A stretch of 39,456 nucleotides of DNA from Hymenoscyphus infarciens (GCA_001414345.1 LLCB01000424.1:1-39456); one strand, 5' to 3'. Numbered from the stretch's first letter, positions 22,868 through 36,200 are shown. Notes: generated by a model from the letters alone, not told the origin. Program-made: numbers and translations.

Positions 22868-23049
22868 TGTTAGTATATATTTAAGAGTAAATAGCTACTT
22901 GGATTAGCATACGTAGAAGCACGTGGTAACACGTGACCTTCTCGCTTAAGGGCTACTTAAGTAGGCATCGTAGCTAGCTTTACTCGGTATATACGAACGA
23001 TAATATAACTCTTTTTATATCGCTTTTATAACTATAAGTTATACTAATA
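22868..23049. repeat. Left LTR, 182 bp
   Basis: This is the less mutated LTR copy. It contains CACGTGGTAACACGTGACC (two CACGTG boxes) and then CTTCTCGCTTAA, which may be promoter elements. It is preceded by the duplication CTAAG. Confidence 0.85.
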
Positions 23050-23136
23050 CTAATTAGTAGACGTATAGATTAGATACTTAGTTACTTCGTATATTTCTAC
23101 TACGAGTATACTTATATAAAAGTAAACTCGATATTA

Positions 23137-23510
23137 CTAGTAGACTCCTCTTCTTAGATCGTGGTTCCTTCTACTGTTTAAATTCACGATAATATACTAT
23201 AAACGCTTCTTAATATAGGAAGCGCCGATTACGACTAGTAGACTCCTCTTCTCCGATTATAACTCTTTCTACTATTTATTAACAACTTCGACAATATACT
23301 ATAAACGCTTCTTAATATAGGAAGCACCGATTGCTAATACCGACCTTCTAACGTTATTCTAACAACTCCCCCGACTCTCTACTAACCTCTAAGAGACCTC
23401 TTAACCTCCTACCTCTTTCTAAAGAGACCTCTTAAACGCTTACTAAATATAAGACTAGTAGTATCGTTTTAATAAACTATAAACGCTTCTTAAGATAGAA
23501 AGTACTAATT
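23137..23510. repeat. About 100-bp tandem repeats in the LTR element
   Basis: CTAGTAGACTCCTCTTCT occurs at 23137 and 23234. CTATAAACGCTTCTTAA follows in each unit and again near 23476. This gives about two full units and a diverged third. They are non-coding. Confidence 0.7.
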
Positions 23511-24022
23511 ATAAATATTAATCTCTTACTAACTTTCTATTATTCTCTAAGATAATTTATACTTTCTAAGACATTTATTCACTTAAAACCTAATAATAAT
23601 ATTAGTATCTACTACTTTAAATAATAATAATATAGCGGATATACTAACTCTAATAGAAGAGATAATATATACTATTAAATAAGAAGAGAAGTATACTAAA
23701 AGAGAGAATAAAGACCTTCTTCTTTAGAACGAATTTTAAGTAGACTTTAAAGAATAGAATTAAGATAAATTTACTAAGATCTACTAATCTACTACTACTA
23801 AGTTATAATAGACGCTTCGTAGTAGAGGTATATAGGTCGAGATAGATAGGTATACTAGTACTTAGATACTATATAATACCGCTACTAAGGTTAATAAAAC
23901 TAAGTAGTTAAATAAAGAATTAAAAGCTATAGTAGTTAATAGAGCTAGTACTAAACACTTTAGATCCTATTATAAATATATAGAGGAATATACTAAAAGA
24001 TAATAAAAGTATAAGTAATAAC

Positions 24023-24245
24023 AATATTTAGCTTCCTTAGATACTACTAGTAATTACTTTAATAACGCTGTCTAAACTTAATATTTAGCTTCCTTAGATA
24101 CTACTAGTAATAACTTTAATAATTACCTCGCTAACCTAGGTCTATTATATACTACTTAAACTTAAGATAATAAAGATAATTACTTTAATAATCCCGCTAA
24201 CCTAGGTCTATTATATACTACCTAAACTTAAGATGACGAAGATAA
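24023..24245. repeat. 57-bp and 66-bp tandem repeats in the LTR element
   Basis: AATATTTAGCTTCCTTAGAT occurs at 24023 and 24080, and GCTAACCTAGGTCTATTATA at 24130 and 24196. The spacing of 57 and 66 bp is divisible by three, so an ancestral coding repeat is possible. Confidence 0.7.
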
Positions 24246-24491
24246 CGGAGTTAGAAATAAGAACTATATTATAGTACTACTAGGCAGCTCTATAAAGTTT
24301 CAACCTATAGTTATAAAGCTATACTTTTTTAAAACTCCTAAAACTTTTAGAATAGCACCGGCGGACAGAGGAGTTTCTAGGATAGCACTATCGAATAATC
24401 CGATACTATAATCTTATAAAAAGAGGAGAACTTTAGAGCCTTAGAGTAGATAAGATATTAAATAACAGACTCTCTCTTAATATCGACTTTG

Positions 24492-24742
24492 TTATTTAGA
24501 AGTTCTTTAAGACGCCGATATCCTAGAACCCCTTTCAGAACCGCCCTAGAGTTATTTAGAGGTTCATTAGAATACCGATATCCTAAAACCCCTTTCAGAA
24601 CCGCCTCAGGTGGAACCCCTTTCGGAACCGCCCCAGGGTCATTCAGAAGTTCTTTAGAACCCCTTTCAGAACTGCCCCAGGGTTATTTAGAGGTTCATCA
24701 GAATGCCGATATCTTGAAACCCCTTTCAGAACCGCCCTAGAA
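24492..24742 (+). repeat. 60-bp tandem repeat array that escaped RIP
   Basis: Five imperfect units, three near full length and two shortened (about 29 and 44 bp), share AACCCCTTTCAGAACCGCCC. The first two units are exactly 60 bp apart. The array keeps many CpA and TpG sites and is GC-richer than all its surroundings. The plus strand is open for 83 codons with a 20-residue periodicity, but there is no sign of a start region or a real gene. Confidence 0.85.
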
Positions 24743-25130
24743 GCGCGGACGTAGCTAACTCTAAAAGTATCTAAGGCCTTTAAGCGACTTCGAATTCGAA
24801 GTGTTATTCTAGGAGTTAGACACTTTTATTACTTTTAAAGATGTTAAAACCTTTATCTCTAGTTTAAGTAATAGTAATAACTTCGACATTCCTACCGAAC
24901 GTCTAGAGTATAATCGACGACGGGACAATCCTAGTAGAGGCCTACTAATACGAAGAAATATACACTTCGATCTAGGTTAATATAAATAAGCTAGATATAT
25001 AGAACGGAATAAGAGGTAATAAGAGCTCCTTATTAGTTAAAGATAATAGATAGAGAGCTATAATTAGTTAGATTTTAGTAGAGATATTAATAGCTTTTAA
25101 GTAACTTCTGTCGTTTTAAAGAAGTACTAG

Positions 25131-25312
25131 TATTAGTATATATTTAAGAGTAAATAGCTACTTAGATTAGTATACGTAGAAGTACGTGGTAACACGTGAC
25201 CTTCTCGCTTAAAGGCTACTTAAGTAGGCATCGTAGCTAGCTTTACTTAGTATATACGAACGATAATATAACTCTTTTTATATCGCTTTTATAACTATAA
25301 GTTATACTAATA
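25131..25312. repeat. Right LTR, 182 bp
   Basis: Same length as the left LTR and collinear with it. Differences such as TG to TA and GGATTAGCAT to AGATTAGTAT are RIP-type. It is followed directly by the duplication CTAAG. Confidence 0.85.
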
Positions 25313-25317
25313 CTAAG

Positions 25318-26740
25318 TCTTTAGCTAATAGTTAGTATAGTATTAGATTATCTAGAGTATTATTTATCTATTTATTATAAAGAATATAACTTATCTACTA
25401 TTATAGTATCTAGTAGTTGAAGTGGAGTTAGTAGCTAGTAGTATTATTATTTAGTAGATAATTACTCTTTATTTACTATTATATATTATATAATAATAGA
25501 TATAAATAGAAGAGAGGCTAATTATTAGCTATTAAGTAGAAAGTAGTATACTACTATAGAGTTATTATATTCTTACTATTATTATATATTATAATAGTAA
25601 TTATTAAGTAATAAATAAGAATTATAAAGTAATAGCTATTATTATAAGTAATATATTAATAAATAACTTCTTTCTAATTCTAACTTCTCTTCTTCTTTTC
25701 TTTTTATCTAAATAATATAAATAGTAAGAATACTTTCTAATTAGATATATTCTTATATACTAACTTATCTCTAGATTATATATATATAAAAGTAAGTCTT
25801 TCTCCTCTTAATTAGACCTAATTTAAGACTAATCTAATATAGTAAAATACCTCTCCTATATTTTTCTAGTATACTTCTAGCTATTTACTAAGTATACTAC
25901 GTTTAGTCTCTTTAAGTAAAATCTTAAAATAGAGATTACGTTTACGCTTTTAAAAAGGCTAAGTTAAAAAGGTATAAGTACTATAGAGAGTAGAATACTA
26001 TCTATATTCTAGTAAGTTTAATTCTAACTATATTCTAAATCTATTCTAACTTAGTATAGTTACTAGAGTTTATAAGAAAAGAGTTTAATAAGCTTAAGCT
26101 TAAGAAGTAGAAGAAGGAGATTAAGAGAGCTACTAAAGCCTTAGATAAAGTATTAGTTATTACTAATATAAATATACTAAATAATAGTTTAAAAGTATAG
26201 TTTACTCTTCTAAAAAAGACTTAGACGCTTTATACTAAGGTTATTATAAGTACTTCTTACTAATTAGAGTGGTTTTAGTTACTAATATTTAATAGTTCTT
26301 ATATAGTACTATAGAAGATAAGACCTCTATTTAAACCTAGGTTTAGGTCCTTTTTAAGACTTATTTAAAGAGTTTATAGACGTCCTCTTCTAAGCTTATT
26401 ATAAAAGATTACTAAGATAAGAAGCGCTCTTATAAAAAGAAGATAGAAGAAGAGCTAATTTAAGCTTCTTATACTTAAGAAAGTAGAGAGGAGAATAATA
26501 AGTTAGAGAAAGAATAGACTATAATCTAAAAAGAGTTAGTAGGCTCTATTTTAGTAGTAACTTAGTCTTAGTTCTTTATTTTATTAACTTTAAATATTTC
26601 TACTAGTTAGTGTTTTATCTTAAGTTTTTATTATAAGTTCTTTATTAAAAGTAACTAGAATTAGAAGATATTAATAAAGTTTTATAAATTAACTCTTTTA
26701 CTTAATTCTTATCTAATTCCTATATATTAATTTATTTAGA
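25318..26740. repeat. RIP-degraded sequence between LTR element and Gypsy
   Basis: CpA-depleted DNA. From about 26080 to 26640 a plus-strand stretch with many Lys and Glu codons can be read between stops, but no family was recognised. It probably includes the 3' non-coding end of the minus-strand Gypsy element. Confidence 0.4.
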
Positions 26741-26749
26741 GAAGAGTTA

Positions 26750-29410
26750 AAGTAGTCTTAACTCTTTTAAATATTTAGTATAAAAGTCTTTTAAATAATA
26801 TAGTAAACCTTAAAAATTCTCTATAAAATAGTAAGTAAAATCTAGATTATATCTAATCTATTTTACTTAGTACTATAGCTATCTTTTAAAAAGTCTACTA
26901 CTAAGTATTTCTAATACCTTCTATTCTTATATATCTTAAATAATATCTAATAAAGGCTTTAAAGCTTCTTATATAAGTAAAGAGGTATTTAGATCTTTTA
27001 AAAGTATATTAGAAATAGAAATATTATAAAATAAGAATTCTTTTAGAAGTTTTAGTTTATAAAAGTATTTTTTATAGTCTAATATTTTAAAAGATTTTAT
27101 CTATTATTTAATATTTTATCTTAAGATTCTTAGTAGATAAGTAGACTTTATCTCTAATATTCTAGTTAATAGTTCTTTAATACTAGTTTATACTATCTTC
27201 TATCTTTTACTAATCCTTTTCTATATTATTCTTAGCTATTCGCTAAGTAGAGTATATATATTAGACTACTTTTACTACCTTATTATAGTTAAGTCGTTTT
27301 TAGAAAATAGACGTCTTTAGTATATTCTAATCTTATAAAGTTCTTTAGTTAAGTCTAAACTTAAGCTAATAAGAGGTTATACTAATAGATAAGTATAGAA
27401 GTATTATTTATACTCTATCTATTAAAGAGATTAATTTACTCTAGTTATCTTAATAATAGGTTATAAAGAGCTTTAGTCTTTAATTAATATATTAGTTTAT
27501 TATTTCTATTTATTTATCTATCGATTTATAGTAGATAGTACTAAGCTTAAGCTTAATACTAATTATTTAATAGAATTTAGTCTAAAATACTAATATAAAT
27601 TAAGATCTTTAATTAAATATAATTACTTTAAAGTAGTAACTAAAATAGTAAATCTATTGAATAAAGAGTTTAGTTAGTTCTTTAGTATCTATAGTTAAGT
27701 AGTAAAGTATTAATACTAAATCCTTTCTAAGTTAGTTAATAAATACTAATATAGTATTAAATCTATATTTATTTCTTTAAGAATAATTTAAAATATATAT
27801 ATAAATATTATATAAAGTAGTTAAGTATAAGTAAGAGGTAAAGAAAGTCTTATTATTTAGTTTATTAAGTATAAGAGTATTTATAAGCTTAATAATTTAC
27901 TATATACCTTCTATAGTCTAAACCTAATCTAGCCTAGTAGTAGTATTATATTAATAACTAGTATATCTTTTTTATACTTAGATAAGTATTAGATACTTAG
28001 TTATAGACTTCTTAAGTTAGTTTTATATATAGTTTAGTATTCTTTTAAATATAAAGTTAATTCTTAAAAAAGAGTAAATTATCTAATAAAAGAGAGTATC
28101 TATCTAGAAGTTTATAATCTTCTTTCTAAAAAAAGCGTAGATTATCTTCTTTTAACTTATCTTTAAAAGAATATCTAACTAAATTATATTAAGAGATATA
28201 AACTATTCTTATAAAAAAGTCTAAGTAAGTTTAATATTAATTTAAAGGTCTAACTAATTAGGCCTTAAAAGAGTATATAAATAGCTATCTAATTTAGCTT
28301 AATTATAGGTTTTTAGGTCTTATTTATCTTAGATTAATATATCTACTTTTTAATTATTCTTCTTAGATATAAATTAGATCTAAAAGTTAAGATTTAATAA
28401 AAACTCTATCTATTAGACTTACCTAGCTATAAGTAGCTTAGTTATTATAAAGTATTCTAATAATCTATAGTCTAAATATATATTAATATACTTTTAATAT
28501 AATATAAGTTTAAGACACTATTTCTTAAAAGCTTTTAAAATAGTAGATAACTCTTTATTATAGATCTCTTAGTTTAATTTATAACTAACTAGAATATATA
28601 AGTAAAACCTTATAGAGTACTAAAAGCTATTATATTATTATAAGAATATATCTACTATTACTCTTTCTAAGAAGTCTATTTCTAGCTTTATATTATAATT
28701 AGAGTTAAAGTAGTATAATATTTAAATTATAAGTAGTCTAGTCTTTAGTACTTTAAAAGCTTCTTTATATAGCTTTAAAGAGTATATTATTATAATTAAA
28801 GGCTTAGTAATTTTAGTATAATCTTTAAAAAATTATTTATAGAATTCTATAAACCCTAGATAAGACTTTATACCTATTATAGTAGTAGATTAAACCTGGT
28901 TTTTTAAAGGTTTTATCTTTTTAAAATTAACTTTAAGTCTCTTTATAGTTAAGATAAACCTTAAGTATTTAACTCTAGTAATACTAAATTCGCTTTTCTT
29001 AATATCTATTTAAAGTTCTACTTTTTAGAGCTAACTTAGAACCTTTTTAACTTATTCTTTATATTCTTTAATAATAAACTAAAATATTATCTAAGTAAGT
29101 AATATAGAAGTTATTTAAGAAGTTAATTAAGATATTCTTTATATAATATTAATAAATAGTAAAGCTATTATAGAGTCTAAAAAAGAAGATATTATATTTA
29201 TATATAATATATCTAGTTTTAAATATAGTTATCTCTTCTAAATTAGTGTCTATTTAAATATAATAGAAAGCTTATTATATATCTAACGTAGTAAAGATTC
29301 TAGCTATTCTTATTCTTAAAAGAACTTTATTAATTTAAGAGATTAAGTAAAGATTATTTTAAGTTAAAGTACTTAGCTTCTTATAATTAATATAAAACTA
29401 TAACTTATTA
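26750..29410 (-). pseudogene. Ty3/Gypsy chromovirus pol remnant (RT, RNase H, integrase, chromodomain)
   Basis: On the minus strand the order is reverse transcriptase (active site YLDNIL at 29080-29098, from YLDDIL by GAT to AAT), a downstream SYLGFIEFY segment as in Gypsy RT/RNase H (about 28830), integrase (IKLKLSTIYY and IEIINQYI segments, about 27490-27590), and a chromodomain (about 26775-26920, reading IRYNLDFTYYFIENF after RIP). The frame starts mid reverse transcriptase, where the plus-strand LINE begins at about 29412. The protease and gag part is therefore missing. Its chromodomain differs from that of the plus-strand Gypsy in block I, so these are two families. Confidence 0.8.
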
Positions 29411-29411
29411 A

Positions 29412-32400
29412 TAAAAAAACTTTTTCAGAATTAATAAAGCGACCTTAAAAGCCTTAAAATATAGTTAGATAATAGTTAGATAGTCTAGAAAGAGATTAAA
29501 ACACTCTACGATTATATTAAGTAAGTATAGTAGTAGTAGAGAGAAGAAAGAAGGCTTATAGAGAGCTCTTATTCTCTCTCTTAGAGTACTAATAACTAAT
29601 AATAGTAGAGTAGTAAATAAGAAAGAGCGAAATAAGAGAGACTAGAAAGAAGTATTAGAATATATAGATATAATAGAGAAAGGCCTAATATAAATAATAC
29701 TTAACTTAGTAATAAAAGAAAAAGGTAATAAAGCTATTATTAAAGTAGTAGAAAAGGTACTCGAGTATAGAAGAGTAAGAAGAGGAGAGAACGAAATAAT
29801 TATATATAGAATCTTATAAGAAGAGCTTACTATTATAGTTAGGAAGATAGGAGGAATAAAGAAGTATAGTCTAATATAGATAGAGAGAGCTAGAGCTAGA
29901 AGACTATAGAGAGAGGTAGAAACTATACTATAGAGAGAATATATAGTACTAAGTAAGTATATAAGAGTGATTATAGTTAAGGCTATAGAAATAGATAAGA
30001 GAAAAGATAAGCTATTATTAAAGGAAGTAATTAGAGCTATAAATATAGAAGAATATAGAGTAAGAGTAATAGTAGCTAGAAAGCTTTAGAGTAAGGATAT
30101 TATTATATAGTTTAAGAAGAAGAAGTAAATAGTATATATATAAGATAATAGCTAGGTAAAGAAAGTATTTAAGTAAGAAGTAGTAGTAGTAGTAAGAACA
30201 CTTATAGTACTTATAAAGAGGGTTTTAGTAAATATACTTAAAGAGGGAATAATAAGAGCTATATAAAGTATATTATAAGCTTCTAGTATAAGAATACTAA
30301 AGATTATATATTAAGAGAATAGGCGAAAGAGATACTAAGAATAGAAAGAGCTAGCTCTTTAGAATTATATCTTAGAAGTAGTAATAATTAAAGAAGTAAG
30401 ATAACTCTACTTAAGAGATATACTATAGAAAGTATAGTACTTTATATATAAAAGATATATAGTAGAAGTAGTAGTAAAAAGGTATTATAAATACTAGGTA
30501 TAGAGCTACTTAGTACGCTTCTATAAATAGGCTAAGAGATACGCCTAGTACGTCTATAAGAGATATAAAGAAAGAGAAGAGGAATGCCTTAGTAAGAAGA
30601 ACCTAAAAAAGTACCTAGTAAAGTATAAGAACTATAATAGAGAACACCTAGCGTTTACTCCTAAATATCTAATAGAAGAATAGTATTATAAATAAGTAAA
30701 AAAGAGGTATTTAGATAGACCTACTATATTTATAAGCTTATAAAGAGTCTTACCTAAGATAGAGGTAGCTCTACTATATCTATTTACCTTTAACTTAAAA
30801 GAAGATATATAGAGCTTAAAGAAGAGACTAAGATAAGAATCTATACTAGAGAGGCTAATAGATATAAGTAAAATAGGACTTATAAACAGAGGTAATCTTA
30901 TCTAGTTCTTTAAGAGACTAAGGAGCTCTCTAAAGTAAGTAAGAGAGCTAGCTAATAAAATAGAAGTAAGCTAAACTACTATAGAATAGTAATAAGTATA
31001 ATAGTATTATACTAGAATATAAGAAAGATACTAGAAGTACTTAATATAGCTTTAAACTATAAAGAAGAATATAATATACTAGTAATCTAAGAGCTAGTAT
31101 AGAATAGTATAAGAGTCTCTTTAAGCTACTTATTAAACTCGAGGTATAATATAATATAGTTAGATAAGATAGTAATACTCTTTATATATAAGAAGTACTT
31201 AAAAATAAGCTAGATATAAACTACTAGTAAGAACTAGATAAGCGTAATAATAGAAGAAAGAAGGAATAAGATAATAATTTACTTTATATATAACTTATAA
31301 ATAAAGTAGATACTAATTAAAGATATACTCTACTATACAGGGCTATAAAGAGCGCTTATAATAGATAATCTTAATATATACTATTCTCTCTAGAATATAT
31401 ATAAGAGATATAACTAAAACGCTAACCTTACTCTTAAGCTTATAATATAATAGTTACTAAAGAGAGATATACTATATAGTAAGGTTACCTAGAGAAGAGA
31501 AGGTTCTTAAAACTCTATAATTAACCTAGCCTTCTTAATAAAGAACGTAGTAACCTAGTAAGGTTCTCTAAACTTACTAGACTTAGACTATACTACTTAA
31601 CTACTAATAATAGTAGCTAAATTAGAAGAAGAGGAGCCTTAGACGTCTAACTTTAGCTAGAGGCTAATAGATAAGACTCTAGTAAAGATAAAGGCCTCTT
31701 ACTTAGAAGTACTAATAATTTAGAATATATAAGAACTTAAAGAAGCTATAAAAAAACTTATAAAAGAACTCTAATAAATAGCCTAGGCTTTAATACTACT
31801 TTAGAAGCTAAGTAGAGAAAGAGTATAACCGTAGTAGAGTAAGGAAGTTAAGAAAGTATTAAATAAAGTAAGATAGTATAAGAGAGTATAGAGAGAGCTT
31901 TATATAAAGAGCTCTAAATAATAGCTCGATAACGCTCTCTAAGAGTTATAAACTACTAGTAAGAAGGTAAAAATAAGAAGCTAGAGAGAGGCGCTTATAA
32001 GGATAGTAAAAGATAATAAGAAGCTTTAGACGCTTAAGAAGTAGGCTTACTTAAAAAGATATATAAAACCTAAAGCCTTAGTACTACTAACTCTTACTTT
32101 ACTTAATAGAACTAGAGAAGAGACTTATAAAGATAAAGCCTATATCCTAGTAGAGAAGTTCTTTTTAGAGTCTATAATAGACTACTTAAGTATTTTTAAT
32201 AGAGAATAGAGCTTTAAAAGCTTCTTATATTTAATATACTTATAAATAGCTTTCTTAAAGCGTATAATAAGCTACTTAAGGAAGTACTTATAGTAATTCT
32301 TATCTTAGTTCTACTATATAAAGATAGTAGTTCTTAGGAAACTAGGTAAGATAATAGAGGAATAGAGTAAGATAGAGGCTTATAGGCTAATAGTACTACT

Positions 32401-33209
32401 CTTAATTATTAGAAAGATTCTAGAGAAGGTTATAGTATAGAGGCTTATATAGCTTATAAAGGAAGTAATAATGTTTTTAGAAATATAGATAAGTAACTAA
32501 AAACACTAGAATATAGAACTAGTAATTAGAATAGTAATAGAGAGAGTATATATAGTATAAGAGAATAAAAGCTATATATCTCTAGTCTAGCTAGATATAG
32601 TAGAAGCGTTTAATAAAGTAGACTATATATAGCTACTTTATATTTTAAGAATAAAGAGAGTATTAGAATAGGTAATAATATAGATAGAAAGCTTGTTTTT
32701 AAGACGAAAAGCTATACTATTCTTTAATAGATAATACGTAGATAAGAAAGACCTAGGTTAAGGAGTATTATAAGGCTTAGTACTATCTTTAATACTATTT
32801 ATCCTCTTTGTCTTAATACTATATAACGACCTAGTAAGGATTAATAGGCTTATTATAATAGACTTTATAAATAATATAAACCTACTTATAATATTAAAAA
32901 GTATTAAAGTAGCTTAGAGAGTATATAATAAGTAGGTAAATAAGTAAGAGATAGTCTTTAGCCTAGAAAAGATAGTACTTATATACTTTATAAAGACGTA
33001 AGCTTTATAAAGAGAGATAGCCTAGTTTAGAGATATAAGGCTTATACTAGTAGAGTATATAAGGTTTCTTAGAGTAGAACTTAATAGGAAACTAAACTAG
33101 AAGATATACTAGAAATAAGTATAAAAAAAGCTAATTATATAGACTTATACGCTTATAAGACTTACTAGAAAAATATAAGAAGTAGACTACTACTAAGTAA
33201 AGTAAATAT
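29412..33209 (+). pseudogene. Tad/I-like LINE, 5' part (plus strand)
   Basis: A RIP-destroyed non-LTR retrotransposon. The region 29500-31000 corresponds to a Lys/Glu-rich ORF1. An apurinic-type endonuclease begins at about 31070 (NILVIQE-like segment). The reverse transcriptase shows D-L-G-*-G-V-L-*-G-L-V-L-S at 32750-32790 and the active site F-I-N-N-I-N-L-L at 32864-32887, from F-x-D-D-x-N-L-L. An RFLRVEL segment follows near 33060, typical of the part after the catalytic core. At 33209 the copy is cut by an inverted copy of the same LINE and resumes at 38396. Confidence 0.8.
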
Positions 33210-36200
33210 TATTATTATTCTTATACTATATAGGCCGTAGGCCGAGCTCTAAGAGTAAGTAGTATATCTTCTATTCTAGTTTATATAGCCTTTTAGCTTA
33301 TTCTTCTTTACCTCTTAAGTTTTCTTATAAGTATAATTCTCCTTTTCTTTAGTTCCTATTACTATCTATTTAAAGCTTATCTCTCTAACTTAGTAATATA
33401 GTAGAGAGATATAGTAAAGTAGTATATTTAATCTACTAAGATATATATTAGTAGTATAAAAGATATATTTACCTCTAGAATTATTAGAGCTAAGGTCTTA
33501 CCTTCTAGTATACTTTAGCTTTCTCCTTCTATTCCTCTCTTTCTTTTACCTCTTTCTTACTCTCCTCTCTCTCTTTAAGTAATTCTAGTACTAGTCTATA
33601 CTTCTAAAGTCTCCCTAGTCTAAGTAGCTAAGTAGTTACCCTTAATACTAGTTTTCTATTTACTAGTGCTTCTCTTAGCTCTTATAGATCCTTAATCCTC
33701 TTCTCTAAAGCTCTTATAAGTATATCTCTTTTTTATAGAATATCTTAGTAAAATAGAACTAAGTATTCTACTATCTCTCTACTACTTATATAAATATATT
33801 ATAGTATAACCTAGTTTAGTACTCTTTTTATAAAAAGGAAGGCGTTTAGTCTTATTACTCTTATTTATACTTAGATAAGTAGTAAGCTCTTTACTTTAAT
33901 AAGCCCTTTATAGACTTTTTATAGCTTCTACTTATCTAGGTTTACTTTATCTAACGCTTTTATATATTATATTAGGTTCCTCTCTTAAGTCCTTCTCTTT
34001 TAAACCTTTAAGTAGTTCTTTTATTTTATAAGTATAATATTATACTTAAATCCTACTTCTTTTACTCTTTACTCTCCTTTCTACTCCTACTTTACTATTT
34101 ATAAGTATAGTATTACCTTTCTTACCTTTATTAGTCTACTCCTTCTTCTTCTTTTTAGCTATATTACTATATATCTATAGGTGTTTTAGATTAGTTCTTT
34201 TAGCTTAGACTTTTAGAACTTCCTTTTAAAAGTAGCTACTTATAAGTTAAGATATAGATTAATTAGTATATAGTCTATTTTAACTTTTAGGCTTTAAACT
34301 AGAGTAGCTTTATATACCTCTATTACTACTTATAAGTATTCTAATTATTATATAGAGAAGCTTTTTACTATTCTCTTTATATTCCCTCCTTTTAATATAG
34401 TATAATACTACGCTAACGCCTTATATACTATTATACATCTTATTACTACTATATATATCTACCTTACTTAGTAGTAGTTTACTCTTTATATTTTTCTAGT
34501 AAGTCTTATAAGTATAAAAGTCTATATTATAAGCTTCTTTTAGACTCTTTTATAGTATACCTTCTAGTTTAGTTTCTTATTAAGCTCTACTTTTAAGAAC
34601 CTTATATACTTAACTAGTATAAGTCTTATCTCTTTAAACTAGACTATCTCCTTTTATAGTACTCTTATTCTTATAAAGTATATAAGTACTATCTTTTCTA
34701 AGCTAAAAGCTATTCTTTACTTATTTATCTACTTATTATATACTCTTTAAGCTATTTTAAGTATTCTATAGTTTACTATTATACTTTTTAATATTATAAG
34801 TAGATTTATATTATTTATAAAGCTTACTATAATAAGCTTATTAATTCTTACTAAGTCTTTATATAATATTAAAGTAAAGAGGATAAATAATATTAGTAAT
34901 AGTACTAATTCTTATAAAATACCTTATTTAAGGTCTCTTTTATCTATTAATTATCTATTAAAGAATAGTATAGTTCTTTATCTAGAGAGGAAGCTTCTTA
35001 TCTATATTACTATCTATTATAGAACCTTCTTCTCTCTTAATATATAAAGTAGCTATATATAGTCTACTTAGTTAAAAGCTTCTACTATATCTAGTTAGAC
35101 TAGAGATATATAGCTCTTATTTTCTTATATTATATATATATTCTCTATTACTATTTTAATTACTAGCTCTATATTTTAGTACTTCTAGTTACTTATTTAT
35201 AGCCCTAGTAGTATTACTATTTTCTCTATAAGCTATATAAGCCTTTATACTATTACTTTTTTAAGGATCTTATCTATAGTTAAGAGTAGTACTATTAGCT
35301 AGTAGGTCTCTATCTTACTCTACTCTTTAGTTATTTTGCCTAGTTTTCTTAGTACTACTACCTTTATATAGTAGAAGTAGAATAGAAAGTGTTATAAGTA
35401 GAAGCTTACTTCTACTATTATAGTAACTACTTTATAAAGTAGTTTATTATAAGCTTTTAAGAAGTTATTTACTAGTATATTAAATCTTAGTACTTTTTAT
35501 AATACTAATCTTATAGCTATTTTAATATACTTCTTAGTTATATATTAGCTTACTAAGTATCTTCTAAAGAAGCTCTTAGTATTTTAGTCTTTATTAAGAA
35601 CGTTTAAGTAGTTAGCTATTAACTTTAAGAAGAACTTTTCTATAAAGATATAAGCTTTCTCTTAATAGATCTTACCTTTTATTCTATTAAGTAATATAAG
35701 TATTAGTAATACTAGTACTTTTAGTTTTATATATTCTTTAAGATATATTTACTTCTTAAATATCTAGAGTTTCCTTTTATCCTTTACTACCTCTACTAGT
35801 ACCTCTTTTTAGCTTTTTATCTTTACTTTTCTACTTACTATTTAGAGTTTTTAAAAAGTATTATTAAGCTACTATCTTAAGCTCTCTATTTAGTATTCCT
35901 TCTAAGTCCTTTTATATCTTCTTACCTTTCTTAATACTTCTTTAACTTCTATATTTTACTAGAGTTATACTCTTCCTTTATCTAGCTTTTAAAGTAGTAT
36001 TAAAGCTTTTATTATTCTTTAAAGGTCTTTTATAAGTCTCTATACTACTCTCTTAAGTTTTTATATATTTTAGATTATAAGTGTTTCTAAGTAAGAAGCT
36101 TCTACTTTAATTAAAATCTTATTTATTAGTCTTTAGCTAAATCTAGGTACTTATAATACTTTTCTCTCTCTTTCTACTTTTATTATAAGGAGTTAAGCTA

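Larger units (their letters stand above)
22868..25312. mobile_element. Non-autonomous LTR element (2445 bp) with 5-bp TSD
   Basis: Two 182-bp direct repeats (22868-23049 and 25131-25312) bound a 2.1-kb interior. The LTRs start TGTTAGTAT (TATTAGTAT in the second, a G-to-A change) and end ATACTAATA, the expected TG...CA termini after RIP. The host target CTAAG is duplicated on both sides (22863-22867 and 25313-25317). The interior has no gag or pol frame that I can read. It is built largely from tandem repeats, including 60-bp units that partly escaped RIP. This fits a TRIM- or LARD-like element moved by proteins of another element. LTR differences are nearly all C-to-T or G-to-A, so insertion cannot be dated from them. 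A related LTR lies at 9279-9404. Confidence 0.85.

Noticed and set aside
24489..24740. Plus-strand 83-codon frame with 20-residue periodicity
   Set aside because: Arises from the 60-bp tandem repeat being a multiple of three; the first codon is not a supported start and no upstream coding sequence exists.
24492..24742. CRISPR-like array
   Set aside because: Units are contiguous tandem repeats without unique spacers, and the genome is fungal.
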